DNA from: Gammaproteobacteria bacterium
GTDB taxonomy: Bacteria > Pseudomonadota > Gammaproteobacteria > Immundisolibacterales > Immundisolibacteraceae
Direction of reading: 5' to 3'
Assembly (NCBI GenBank): GCA_003526065.1
Contig: DQBD01000055.1
Location: 1 to 9,816 of the forward strand
Length of the DNA: 9,816 nt
The notes beneath the pieces are model-generated. The model was not told the origin of the DNA. It searched no databases and saw only the letters and a list, made by a program, of their open reading frames with translations. Shown here in pieces: positions 1 to 7,034 of the stretch (positions within the stretch are counted from its first letter, which is position 1; every line of letters begins with the position of its first letter). The position numbers and the translations under genes were made by a program.

Positions 1-1737
1 CTGCGCCAGACCCAGGCGCTCGGCATGATCGATGACCATCAGCGTGGCATTGGGTACGTCGACTCCCACCTCGATCACCGTGGTGGCCACCAGCAGATCG
101 AGCTCACGGCGCTGGAAAGCGCCCATCACGCGCTCCTTGTCACGGCTTTTCAGGCGCCCGTGCACCAGGCCCACGCGCAACTGCGGCAATGCCGCGGCCA
201 GTTCCTCGGCCGTGTCGCTGGCCGCCGACAGCGCCAGCGCCTCCGATTCCTCGATCAACGGACACACCCAGTACGCCTGCTCTCCGCGCGCACAGGTGGC
301 GACGATGGCCGCCAGCAGCTCGTCGCGCCGCCGCCGCGGCACCGCCAGCGTGTGCACCGGCGTGCGGCCGGGTGGCAGTTCATCGATGACCGAGGTGTCG
401 AGATCGGCGTAGAAGGTCATGGCCAGTGAGCGGGGGATGGGCGTGGCGGTCATGATCAGCTGATGCGGAGACAGCGCGCCGTCGTCGCCCTTGGCGCGCA
501 GCGCCAGACGCTGGTGCACGCCGAAACGGTGCTGCTCGTCGATGACCACCAGCCCCAGGCGGGCAAAGCGTACCTGCTCCTGGAACAGGGCGTGCGTGCC
601 GACCACCACCTGTGCCCGGCCGGAGGCGATGTCCGCCAGGATCGCGTCACGCGCCTTGCCACCGTGGCGACCGGCCAGCCACAGCGGCTCCACGCCCAGT
701 GGCGGCAGCCAGCGACAGAAGTTGCGAAAGTGCTGCTCGGCCAGCAGTTCGGTCGGCGCCATGATCGCCACCTGCCAGCCCGCCTCCACCGCCTGCAACG
801 CCACCAGCGCCGCCACCAGCGTCTTGCCGGAACCGACATCGCCCTGCAGCAGCCGCAGCATCGGGTGCGGCCGTGCCAGGTCCACCAGCACCTCATCCAC
901 CACACGCCGCTGGGCACCGGTCGGCGCGAACGGCAGGGACTGCAGCAGGCGCTCCCGCAGCGCACCGGACGCCTGCAGTGACGGTGCCCGGCGCGCCTGC
1001 CGCTGTCGCCGCCGCTGGCGCAGGCTCAGGTGATGCGCCAGCAGTTCCTCGAGGGCCAGGCGGTGCAGGGCCGCCGGGCGCGCATCGAGCGCTGTCGAGG
1101 CTTCCGGTTGGTGCAGACCGCGCAGGGCCGCGGCCAGGTCGGGCAGATGCTCGGCCTCGCGCAGCGACCTGGGCAGTACGTCCGGCAGCACCTGCTCGCA
1201 GCGCGCCAGGGCGGCACCGACCAGGCGCCGCAAGGTGGCCTGGGTCAGTCCGGCGGTGGACGGGTATACCGCCGTCAGGGCCGCGGCCGGCAACGGCTCA
1301 TCGGCCCCGGCAGCCAGCAGGCGGTACTCGGGATGCACCATCTCCAGACGCGCCGGACCCGGCCGCACCTCGCCATAGCACTCCAGCCAGCGCCCGGGCT
1401 GCAACTGCTGCAGCTGCGGCGGGCGGAAGTGAAACAGGCGCACCGTCAGTGCGCCGCTGGCGTCGGCCAGACTCACCAGCAACGCCCGACGGCGGCGCTG
1501 GCTGACCTCGGCCGCCTCGATGCGGCCGCGGATCAGCGCATGCTGGCCGGCACGCAGGGCGCCGATGGGCACCAGCCGGCTGCGGTCCTCGTAGCGCAGC
1601 GGCAGATGCAGCAACACGTCAGCGGCAGTATGAATGCCCAGTTGGGCCAGCCGCCCGCGCAGTGCCGGCCCTACCCCGGGCAGGCTCGCCAGATCCTGGG
1701 CAACGGCAGTGGGCCGGCCGGCAGCCACGGTTGCCAC
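1..1737 (-). CDS. recG: ATP-dependent DNA helicase RecG (3' end beyond window)
   Basis: RecG is a superfamily 2 double-stranded DNA translocase that reverses stalled replication forks and branch-migrates Holliday junctions. The reading frame is open from just after the ridA stop to the window edge (579 codons). I read a helix-hairpin-helix-like start (LPGVGPALRGRLAQLG) and LLHLPLRYEDR of the wedge domain near residues 13-55, Walker A GDVGSGKT at 299-306, APTELLAEQH soon after, DEQHRFGV (DEQH box) at 400-407, TATPIPRSLAMT from 430, and VATTVIEVGVDVPNA plus AERLGLAQ at the window edge. E. coli RecG has 693 residues, so roughly 115 C-terminal residues are missing. There is no ATG near the expected start; GTG at 1737 is chosen, with GTG at 1728 as the alternative, and neither has a strong Shine-Dalgarno. 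It lies 21 bases after ridA in the same frame, so translational coupling is likely. No frameshift or missing motif is seen. Confidence 0.97.
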   Translation of the reverse strand, partial: MATVAAGRPTAVAQDLASLPGVGPALRGRLAQLGIHTAADVLLHLPLRYEDRSRLVPIGALRAGQHALIRGRIEAAEVSQRRRRALLVSLADASGALTVRLFHFRPPQLQQLQPGRWLECYGEVRPGPARLEMVHPEYRLLAAGADEPLPAAALTAVYPSTAGLTQATLRRLVGAALARCEQVLPDVLPRSLREAEHLPDLAAALRGLHQPEASTALDARPAALHRLALEELLAHHLSLRQRRRQRQARRAPSLQASGALRERLLQSLPFAPTGAQRRVVDEVLVDLARPHPMLRLLQGDVGSGKTLVAALVALQAVEAGWQVAIMAPTELLAEQHFRNFCRWLPPLGVEPLWLAGRHGGKARDAILADIASGRAQVVVGTHALFQEQVRFARLGLVVIDEQHRFGVHQRLALRAKGDDGALSPHQLIMTATPIPRSLAMTFYADLDTSVIDELPPGRTPVHTLAVPRRRRDELLAAIVATCARGEQAYWVCPLIEESEALALSAASDTAEELAAALPQLRVGLVHGRLKSRDKERVMGAFQRRELDLLVATTVIEVGVDVPNATLMVIDHAERLGLAQ

Positions 1738-1758
1738 GGAGCAAACCGGTAGCTGGAC

Positions 1759-2142
1759 TCAGCCAAGCACCAGGATGGCGTCGGCCTCCACCGCGGCGCC
1801 GCGCGGCAGTGCCGCCACGCCCACCGTGGCGCGGGCCGGATATGGTGTCTCGAAATAACGCGCCATGACCTCGTTGACGGTGGCGAAATGCCCGAGGTCG
1901 GTCAGATAAATGGTGAGCTTGACCGCCTGGCCGAGACTGCCGCCGGCGGCCCCGGCCACCGCCTTCAGGTTCTCGAACACCTGCACCGCCTGCGCCTCGA
2001 TGCCGCCGTCCACCAGCTCGCCGGACGCCGGGTCCAGCGGAATCTGGCCGGACAGGTAGACGGTGTCGCCGGCACGAATGGCCTGCGAGTAAGGACCGAT
2101 GGCGGCCGGGGCACGGTCGCTCGCAACGGCGGTCAGGGACAT
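1759..2142 (-). CDS. ridA: RidA family 2-iminobutanoate/2-iminopropanoate deaminase
   Basis: RidA is a small cytosolic trimeric enzyme that hydrolyses reactive enamines/imines (for example 2-aminoacrylate and 2-aminocrotonate) released by PLP enzymes such as threonine/serine dehydratase, protecting other PLP enzymes. The 127 residues match the family length (E. coli 128). Visible family signatures are [12 protein letters not shown] at 11-22, SGQIPLDP at 31-38, [11 protein letters not shown] at 82-92 and [13 protein letters not shown] at 101-113. The substrate-carboxylate arginine corresponds to R104 and the catalytic glutamate to E119 (VEADAIL). The position of E. coli Cys107 is a threonine (T106), which is tolerated in many homologues. 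ATG at 2142 lies three bases after the spoT stop, with a CGAGG Shine-Dalgarno inside the end of spoT about seven bases upstream. The gene is part of the rpoZ-spoT-ridA-recG run, an arrangement known from other Gammaproteobacteria. Confidence 0.96.
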   Translation of the reverse strand: MSLTAVASDRAPAAIGPYSQAIRAGDTVYLSGQIPLDPASGELVDGGIEAQAVQVFENLKAVAGAAGGSLGQAVKLTIYLTDLGHFATVNEVMARYFETPYPARATVGVAALPRGAAVEADAILVLG

Positions 2143-2145
2143 GGT

Positions 2146-4350
2146 TCAGCCTCGTTTGCGGGTGATGCGGCGCACCGACTTGAGCGTGCGCAGGCGTTTC
2201 ATGATCCGCGCCAGGTGCACCCGGTCGCGGACCTCGATGGTGAAATCGTCGACAGCATGAATGCCATCACGGTTGTGCAGCAACACGTTGGCGATGTTGC
2301 AGTCCATATCGGCAATCGCGGCGGCCAGGGTGGCCAGTTCGCCGCGCTGGTCGACCACCTCGATGCGGATGTCGACCGGGAAGCGGGCATCGCCGGCCGG
2401 CTGCCATTCCACGTCCAGCCACTTGTCCGGCTGCTTGGCGAACTCGGCCGTGCTTGGACAGCCGTCGACGTGGATCACCACCCCACGCCCGGCACTCACG
2501 TAGCCACGGATGGGGTCGCCCGGAATGGGCCGGCAGCATTTGCCGTAGCTGACCACCAGCCCTTCGGTGCCCTTGATGGCCAGCGGCGCGCGACCGCTGT
2601 CGCTGCCCACCAGCCAGCGCGGCGCCACCCGCTGCAGGGCGCGCCGCAGGCCGGAACGCTGGCGCCTTCCAACCGCCGGCAGCGGCGTGCCGCTGACCAG
2701 GTGGGTGGCGACCACGGCAGCCAACCGCTTGCCCAGCCCGACATCCTCGAGCAGGTCATCCATGGCCTTGGCGCTGAACTCACGCAGCACGCCGGCAATG
2801 TTGGCTTCCGGCACCTGCGCCATCGGCGTGCCCAGGCGCGCCAGTTCGATTTCCAGCAGGCGCCGCCCCAGGTCGACCGCCCGCTCATGATCGATGGTCT
2901 TCAGGAAATGACGGATGGCCGCGCGCGCCTTGCCGGTGACGACGAAGTTCAGCCAGCTCGGATGCGGGGTGGCCGTGCGGGCGGTGATGACCTCCACCGT
3001 CTGGCCGGTCTCCAGCACGCTGCTCAGCGGCGCCAGACGCCGCTCGATACGCACCGCCACGCAGTGATTGCCGATGTCCGAGTGCACCGCGTAGGCAAAA
3101 TCGACCGCCGTGGCGCCCGCCGGCAGCGCCAGGATGCGGCCCTTGGGCGTGAACACGTAGACCTCGTCCGGGAACAGGTCCACCTTGACCGAATCCAGGA
3201 ACTCCTGCGGATCGCCGGCATTGCGCTGCAGCTCGACCAGCCCCTGCAGCCACTCGCGGGCCCGCTGCTGCGGACGGCTGTTGCCGCCACTGGGATCCTT
3301 GTACAGCCAGTGCGCGGCAATGCCGGCATTGGCGATGCGATCCATTTCCTCGGTGCGGATCTGAATCTCCGCCGGAACACCGTAGGGCGTGAACAGCGCC
3401 GTGTGCAGCGACTGGTAGCCGTTGGTCTTGGGGATGGCGATGTAGTCCTTGAAGCGCTGCGGCAGCGGCTTGAAGGTGCTGTGCACCAGTCCCAGCACGC
3501 GGTAGCACTCGTCCACCGTGTGCACCACGATCCGCAGCGCGTAGACGTCGTACACCTCGCTGAGCGGGATGCGGTCCTGGCGCATCTTCTGGTACACGCT
3601 GTACAGGTGCTTCTCGCGGCTCTCCAGGCGGTACGGGATGGACGCCGCGTCCAGTTTCAGGCGCAGCGTCGCCTCGATCTTGCCGACCACGTCGTGGCGA
3701 TTGCCGCGGGCCCGGCGCAGCGCCTGTTCCAACACCCGGCTGCGCAGCGGATACAGCGCCGAGAAGCCGAGCTCCTCGAGCTCGCTGCACAGCTCGTGCA
3801 TGCCCAGGCGGTTGGCGATCGGAGCGTAGATTTCCAGCGTCTCGCGTGCGATCCGCCGCCGCTTCTGCGGCGCCAGATGGCTCAGCGTGCGCATGTTGTG
3901 CAGGCGATCGGCCAGCTTGATGAGGATGACCCGCAGGTCGCCGGCGACGGCCAGCATCATCTTGCGGAAGTAGGCGGCCTGCGCCTGCTCGCGGGTCTCG
4001 AAGCGAATCTGCGTCAGCTTGGTGACGGCATCGACCAGCCCCGCCACCTCGTCGCCGAACTGTTCCGCCAGTTCGGTGCGGGTGGCAGCGGTGTCCTCGA
4101 TGACGTCGTGCAGCAACGCCGCGCACAGTGTGGCGACGTCAACCCGCAGGTTGGCCAGGATGCCGGCCACCGCCAGTGGATGGGCAATGTAGGGCTCGCC
4201 GGTCTTGCGTTGCTGACCGGCATGGGCGTGCGCGCCGTAAGCATGCGCGCGGCGGACGGCGTCGACCTCGTCCGCAGGCAGGTAGGCGGCGAGCTGCTCG
4301 GTCAGTACCTCGATGCCGCTCGCCGGAATAACCGGTACCGGTGTACTCAG
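2146..4350 (-). CDS. spoT: Bifunctional (p)ppGpp synthetase/hydrolase SpoT
   Basis: SpoT makes and degrades the alarmone (p)ppGpp in the stringent response. Numbered from a CTG start (734 residues; E. coli SpoT has 702), I see the HD hydrolase domain with HPLAVAGIL from 57, LLHDVIEDT with the HD pair at 81-82, and [11 protein letters not shown] at 147-156. The synthetase domain has [13 protein letters not shown] from 244, and R299-F-K-D302 is the RxKD motif of bifunctional enzymes, not the ExDD of synthetase-only Rel[13 protein letters not shown] follows. The TGS domain spans about 397-457, the conserved [10 protein letters not shown] is at 604-613, and a C-terminal ACT domain runs from about 656. 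An Arg-rich linker lies near 561-580. Both activities are predicted intact. Start: no ATG or GTG exists in frame near the expected N-terminus. CTG at 4350 overlaps the rpoZ stop (CTGA). The only upstream alternative I found is TTG at 4437 (763 residues), which would add 29 Arg/Gly/Ala-rich residues that are a shadow of rpoZ. Product certain, start uncertain. Confidence 0.95.
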   Translation of the reverse strand: MSTPVPVIPASGIEVLTEQLAAYLPADEVDAVRRAHAYGAHAHAGQQRKTGEPYIAHPLAVAGILANLRVDVATLCAALLHDVIEDTAATRTELAEQFGDEVAGLVDAVTKLTQIRFETREQAQAAYFRKMMLAVAGDLRVILIKLADRLHNMRTLSHLAPQKRRRIARETLEIYAPIANRLGMHELCSELEELGFSALYPLRSRVLEQALRRARGNRHDVVGKIEATLRLKLDAASIPYRLESREKHLYSVYQKMRQDRIPLSEVYDVYALRIVVHTVDECYRVLGLVHSTFKPLPQRFKDYIAIPKTNGYQSLHTALFTPYGVPAEIQIRTEEMDRIANAGIAAHWLYKDPSGGNSRPQQRAREWLQGLVELQRNAGDPQEFLDSVKVDLFPDEVYVFTPKGRILALPAGATAVDFAYAVHSDIGNHCVAVRIERRLAPLSSVLETGQTVEVITARTATPHPSWLNFVVTGKARAAIRHFLKTIDHERAVDLGRRLLEIELARLGTPMAQVPEANIAGVLREFSAKAMDDLLEDVGLGKRLAAVVATHLVSGTPLPAVGRRQRSGLRRALQRVAPRWLVGSDSGRAPLAIKGTEGLVVSYGKCCRPIPGDPIRGYVSAGRGVVIHVDGCPSTAEFAKQPDKWLDVEWQPAGDARFPVDIRIEVVDQRGELATLAAAIADMDCNIANVLLHNRDGIHAVDDFTIEVRDRVHLARIMKRLRTLKSVRRITRKRG
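4331..4342. repeat. Perfect 12-base palindrome at the rpoZ-spoT junction
   Basis: ACCGGTACCGGT equals its own reverse complement and is itself a tandem of ACCGGT. It lies five bases past the rpoZ stop in the minus-strand direction and would cover codons 3-6 of spoT if translation starts at CTG 4350. It may be an operator-like site or only the coding consequence of a Pro-Val-Pro-Val stretch. Confidence 0.5.
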
Positions 4351-4691
4351 GGCGTCTCGCCCGCTTCGGGGGCGGGCCCCTCGGCTGGCGGCTGGGCCGG
4401 CGCGTCCTCGACCGGCGCGTCGAGCGCCTGCTCCCAACCGTCGGCCGCACGCTGCTCGGCCAGCTCCTCAGGCGTCAGGAACAGATGCAGCTCCTCCGGC
4501 TCGAGCACGCTGCGGTCGATCTTGCCGGCGGCGATTTCGCGCAGCGCGATCACGGTCGGCTTGTCGTTTTCCGGCTCCACCAGCGGCGAACGCCCCAGCG
4601 ACAGTTGCCGGGCCCGGCGCGACGCCATGAGCACCAGATCGAACCGGCTTTCGGCGTTGACAAGGCAGTCTTCAACGGTAATACGGGCCAT
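4347..4691 (-). CDS. rpoZ: DNA-directed RNA polymerase omega subunit
   Basis: Omega binds beta-prime, helps RNA polymerase assembly, and in proteobacteria forms part of a ppGpp binding site on the enzyme. The N-terminus [10 protein letters not shown], then [17 protein letters not shown] at 14-30 and [18 protein letters not shown] at 41-58, are canonical. The protein is 114 residues against 91 in E. coli; the excess is a C-terminal tail (about 90-114) rich in Pro, Ala, Glu and Asp that is probably disordered. ATG at 4691 has an AGG-type Shine-Dalgarno (CAGGTTC) about ten bases upstream. Its stop codon overlaps the proposed spoT CTG start. Linkage to spoT is widespread in Gammaproteobacteria and puts a ppGpp target and the ppGpp enzyme in one transcript. 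gmk, a common upstream neighbour, is absent here. Confidence 0.96.
   Translation of the reverse strand: MARITVEDCLVNAESRFDLVLMASRRARQLSLGRSPLVEPENDKPTVIALREIAAGKIDRSVLEPEELHLFLTPEELAEQRAADGWEQALDAPVEDAPAQPPAEGPAPEAGETP
4359..4377 (-). repeat. GC-rich hairpin just before the spoT start
   Basis: On the minus strand GCCCGC and GCGGGC form a perfect six-base-pair stem around a seven-base loop (CCCCGAA). It lies in the last codons of rpoZ, eight bases before the candidate spoT CTG, and its 3' arm overlaps the only Shine-Dalgarno-like string there (GGCGAG, 4361-4356). There is no U-tract, so it is not an intrinsic terminator. Confidence 0.45.
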
Positions 4692-4763
4692 GTGCGGGAA
4701 CCTGACGAAATTTTGACAAACAGCAAAGGCGAAGTTTAGCAGGTGCGAAGCAGCCCCTGTGGA
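4692..4763 (-). promoter_or_regulatory. Upstream region of rpoZ, probable promoter area
   Basis: This 72-base gap separates the end of the transporter gene from rpoZ and is the only sizeable gap on the minus strand before the rpoZ-spoT-ridA-recG run. It is clearly more AT-rich than its surroundings between 4703 and 4740. On the minus strand TAAACT (4738-4733) matches four of six bases of a sigma-70 -10 box, but no convincing -35 lies 16-18 bases upstream. An imperfect palindrome, TGACGAAATTTTGACA on the plus strand (4703-4718, 12 of 16 positions symmetric), sits between that hexamer and the ATG. No U-tracted terminator hairpin was found for the transporter gene, so read-through into rpoZ is also possible. 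Promoter function is inferred. Confidence 0.35.
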
Positions 4764-6482
4764 TCAGGAGGCACCCGGGCCGGACTCGGCGCTGTGGCTC
4801 AGCAGCATGGCCCGCTCGTGCGCCATGGCCGGATCGCTCTCGGCCAGGCGCTGGCAGGCCGCCAGCGCGTCGGCAAACGCGGCAAAGCAGTTGTCCCGGC
4901 CGACCAGCTCCACCAGTCCGGCCCGCAGCAACTTGCCATGGACACGCGCATTGGCACCGGCCAGCATCACCCGCACGCCACGCCGCTGCAGGTCGCGTAC
5001 CACTTCCTCGAGCGTCTGCAGGCCGGTGATGTCGATGAATGGCACCCAGCGCAGGCGGATGACCAGCACCCGCGGATCGGTGTGCGTGCCGGCCAGGGCA
5101 CGCTCGAAGTTCTCCACGGCGCCGAAGAAGAACGGGCCGTCGACCGAATACACCAGCACCCCCGGCGGCAGGCGGGCCAGTCCCAGATGGGCAAACTCCT
5201 GGGTGAGTTCGTGATCGGTCGCCTGGCGCACCTCCACGCTGCTCGCCATGCGCCGCAGGAAGTGCAGCGTGGCCAGGATGACGCCGATGTTCACCGCCAC
5301 CACCAGGTCGGCGAACACCGTCAGGCCGAACGTGACCAGCAGAATCACCACGTCGGCACGTGGCGCGCGCCGCACCATGCGCAGGAAGTGCTTTGCCTCG
5401 CTCATGTTCCACGCCACCACGAACAGGATGGCGGCCAGGGCGGCGAGCGGCACGTTCACCGCCAGCGGCGCCAGAAACAGCACGGTCAGCAGCAACGTCG
5501 CCGCGTGCACCATGCCCGCCAGCGGACCGGTGCCGCCGTTGCGGATGTTGGTCGCGGTGCGGGCGATGGCGCCGGTGGCGGCGATGCCACCGAACAGCGG
5601 GGCGACGATGTTGGCGATGCCCTGGCCGACGAGCTCCTGATTGGAATCGTGGTGCGTGCCGGCCATGCCGTCGGCCACCACCGCCGACAGCAGCGACTCG
5701 ATGGCGCCCAGCATGGCGATGGTGAAGGCGGGCCCGATCAGAGTCAGCAGGTCGCTGACGGCGAGCCGTGGCAGCTGCAGTGTCGGCAGGCCCTGCGGAA
5801 TGCCGCCGAATGCACTGCCGATGGTGCGCACGCCGTCGAAGTGAAAGGCCGCCTGCAGCACCGTCGCCACCACCAGCGCCACCAACGGACCCGGCACGCG
5901 CCGCATGCCCGGCAGACGCGGCGTCGCGATGACCAGCACCAGCGAGAGCGCCGCCAGCGCCGTGGTGATCAGGTGCAGATGCGGCAGCGCCTGCAGCAGC
6001 AGCCACAGCTTCTCGTGAAAGTGTTCGCCGGTGACCGCCGGCAGCCCGAAGAAATCGCGCCACTGGCCGACCCAGATGATCACTCCGATGCCGGCCGTGA
6101 AGCCCACGATGACCGGGGCCGGAATGAAGCGGATGATCGTGCCCATGCGGGCCAGGCCGAGCAGCAGCAGGATCACGCCGGCCATCAGCGTGGCCACCTG
6201 CAGGCCGGCGATGCCGTGACGGGCCGTGATGCCGGACAGGATGACGATGAAGGCGCCGGTCGGGCCGGCAATCTGCAGCCGGCTGCCGCCGAATGCCGAC
6301 ACCAGAAAGCCGGCAATGATGGCGGTGTAGAGCCCCTGCTCCGGCTTGGCGCCCGAGGCGATGGCAAACGCCATGGCCAGCGGCAGCGCGACGATGCCGA
6401 CGATGACACCGGCCACCAGGTTTGCCAGCCAGTGCCGGCGCCCGAGCAGGCCGGCGCGGCGGGCCTCGAGTAGCGCAATCAT
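4764..6482 (-). CDS. SulP/SLC26 family anion transporter with STAS domain (DauA-like)
   Basis: This is a multi-pass inner-membrane transporter of 572 residues (E. coli DauA/YchM 559). The membrane core covers about residues 18-410, with hydrophobic segments such as 22-41, 51-65, 97-112 and 120-138. SulP signatures are IAGPTGAFIVIL at 71-82, MLGAIESLLSAVVADGM at 257-273, NQELVGQG at 281-288, IARTATNIRNGGTGPLAG at 306-323 and VAWNMSEAKHF at 356-366, the last close to my recollection of DauA. A cytoplasmic STAS domain follows (about 415-545), with FIDITGLQTLEE around 482-493 carrying the D-x-T-G turn at 484-487. Family members carry sulfate, bicarbonate or C4-dicarboxylates; the sequence alone does not tell which. 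ATG at 6482 follows the Mth938-like gene by 46 bases on the same strand, so the two may be co-transcribed. The Shine-Dalgarno is weak and far (AGGGCGA). No truncation is seen. Confidence 0.93.
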   Translation of the reverse strand: MIALLEARRAGLLGRRHWLANLVAGVIVGIVALPLAMAFAIASGAKPEQGLYTAIIAGFLVSAFGGSRLQIAGPTGAFIVILSGITARHGIAGLQVATLMAGVILLLLGLARMGTIIRFIPAPVIVGFTAGIGVIIWVGQWRDFFGLPAVTGEHFHEKLWLLLQALPHLHLITTALAALSLVLVIATPRLPGMRRVPGPLVALVVATVLQAAFHFDGVRTIGSAFGGIPQGLPTLQLPRLAVSDLLTLIGPAFTIAMLGAIESLLSAVVADGMAGTHHDSNQELVGQGIANIVAPLFGGIAATGAIARTATNIRNGGTGPLAGMVHAATLLLTVLFLAPLAVNVPLAALAAILFVVAWNMSEAKHFLRMVRRAPRADVVILLVTFGLTVFADLVVAVNIGVILATLHFLRRMASSVEVRQATDHELTQEFAHLGLARLPPGVLVYSVDGPFFFGAVENFERALAGTHTDPRVLVIRLRWVPFIDITGLQTLEEVVRDLQRRGVRVMLAGANARVHGKLLRAGLVELVGRDNCFAAFADALAACQRLAESDPAMAHERAMLLSHSAESGPGAS

Positions 6483-6528
6483 CGTTGCTGAATTCGCCCT
6501 GCCGGGCCGAGGCTTACGGATCGGGCAC

Positions 6529-6921
6529 TCACGCCCCGGCGTCGCCGATCAGCAGCGCCGCCAGCACGCGCCGCCCTTCCATGCACAGCACGTTGTAGGT
6601 GCGGCAGGCGGCGAAGGTGTCCATGGTCTCGAAGCCGACACCGTGGCCGTGAAACAGCCGCAGCACGGCGGGCTCCGGAAAGCGCAATCGCGCCCCGCTG
6701 CCATACAGCACCAGCTCGGGCTCGAATTCCAGCAGCGTCTCGAAGGCCGCCAGCGGCGGCGCCTGACCGCAGGCCCACGGGCTGGGAGGCGCGTCGGGCC
6801 ACAGCACCGCGGGCGAGGTGAGCGTGTGCAATGCATCGGCTTCACCGCGCGTCACCACCACACTGTCGGCCGAATACCCCTGCACGCGGTAGGCCGCGCC
6901 TCGTTCGATCTGGATTTTCAT
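6529..6921 (-). CDS. Mth938-like (DUF498/NDUFAF3-fold) domain protein
   Basis: A 130-residue single-domain protein of the Mth938/DUF498 family, whose members include bacterial Xcc1710-like proteins and the mitochondrial complex I assembly factor NDUFAF3. The bacterial biochemical role is not established and I assign none. Supporting features are the N-terminal strand-rich part with [13 protein letters not shown], then [16 protein letters not shown] at 69-84 (the family's LGTG-like turn), [19 protein letters not shown] at 94-112 and [11 protein letters not shown] near the end, which match the family's GIGVE-M-T-AA-RTYN-L pattern. No signal peptide or membrane segment is seen, so it is probably cytosolic. 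ATG at 6921 is preceded by GGGAAA at a spacing of about six bases. It diverges from alaC and precedes the transporter gene by 46 bases. Confidence 0.86.
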   Translation of the reverse strand: MKIQIERGAAYRVQGYSADSVVVTRGEADALHTLTSPAVLWPDAPPSPWACGQAPPLAAFETLLEFEPELVLYGSGARLRFPEPAVLRLFHGHGVGFETMDTFAACRTYNVLCMEGRRVLAALLIGDAGA

Positions 6922-7034
6922 TTAGAATTTCCCATTCCGATCACGCACCTGACAGGCTGGATTATCAACCCGTGCCGGGGTCTGGTGCGCGCACCGGCTG
7001 CCCGCCCCGCCATGCCTGCCCGCCCGGATGTTCC
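6922..7034. promoter_or_regulatory. Divergent intergenic region between Mth938-like gene and alaC
   Basis: These 113 bases must hold the promoters for both divergent transcripts. The left part (6921-6970) is AT-richer. On the minus strand TTGATA (6968-6963) matches five of six bases of a sigma-70 -35 box and is followed 17 bases on by CGTGAT (3 of 6 for -10), but that would place the RNA start almost on the Shine-Dalgarno, so it is doubtful. On the plus strand TATCAA (6963-6968) is a weak -10 candidate with no clear -35. The right part is GC-rich and carries a perfect 12-base palindrome at 6984-6995. alaC has only a weak GGA-type ribosome binding site near 7027. No leader peptide with runs of Thr, Ile or Ala codons was recognised. 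Confidence 0.4.
6984..6995. repeat. Perfect 12-base palindrome in the alaC leader
   Basis: GGTGCGCGCACC is its own reverse complement. With one T-G mismatch the symmetry extends to 6982-6997. It lies 39 bases before the alaC ATG, where a repressor half-site pair or an RNA hairpin in the leader could act on the alaC-hom-thrC transcript. It could also be chance in GC-rich DNA. Confidence 0.5.

Noticed and set aside
4351..4437. TTG start at 4437 for spoT
   Set aside because: The 29 added residues are an out-of-frame copy of rpoZ coding DNA with Arg/Gly/Ala bias, and SpoT homology begins only after the rpoZ stop. It is kept as a stated alternative because no standard start exists.
1888..4716. 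942-codon plus-strand ORF opposite spoT and rpoZ
   Set aside because: It is in exact antisense codon register with spoT, its translation has no recognisable domain and is Arg/Gln/His-rich, and the opposite strand encodes a complete, highly conserved SpoT.
4740..4763. Possible terminator after the transporter gene
   Set aside because: Only short, weak inverted matches (CAGG/CCTG) and no U-tract are present.
4743..6473. 576-codon plus-strand ORF opposite the SulP transporter gene
   Set aside because: Codon-register antisense shadow; the translation is low-complexity His/Gln/Arg-rich and the minus strand gives a complete SulP-STAS protein.
6831..7034. N-terminal extension of alaC to an upstream start
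   Set aside because: It would overlap the divergent Mth938-like gene and add Pro/Arg/His-rich residues absent from the family; ATG 7035 gives the expected AlaC N-terminus.
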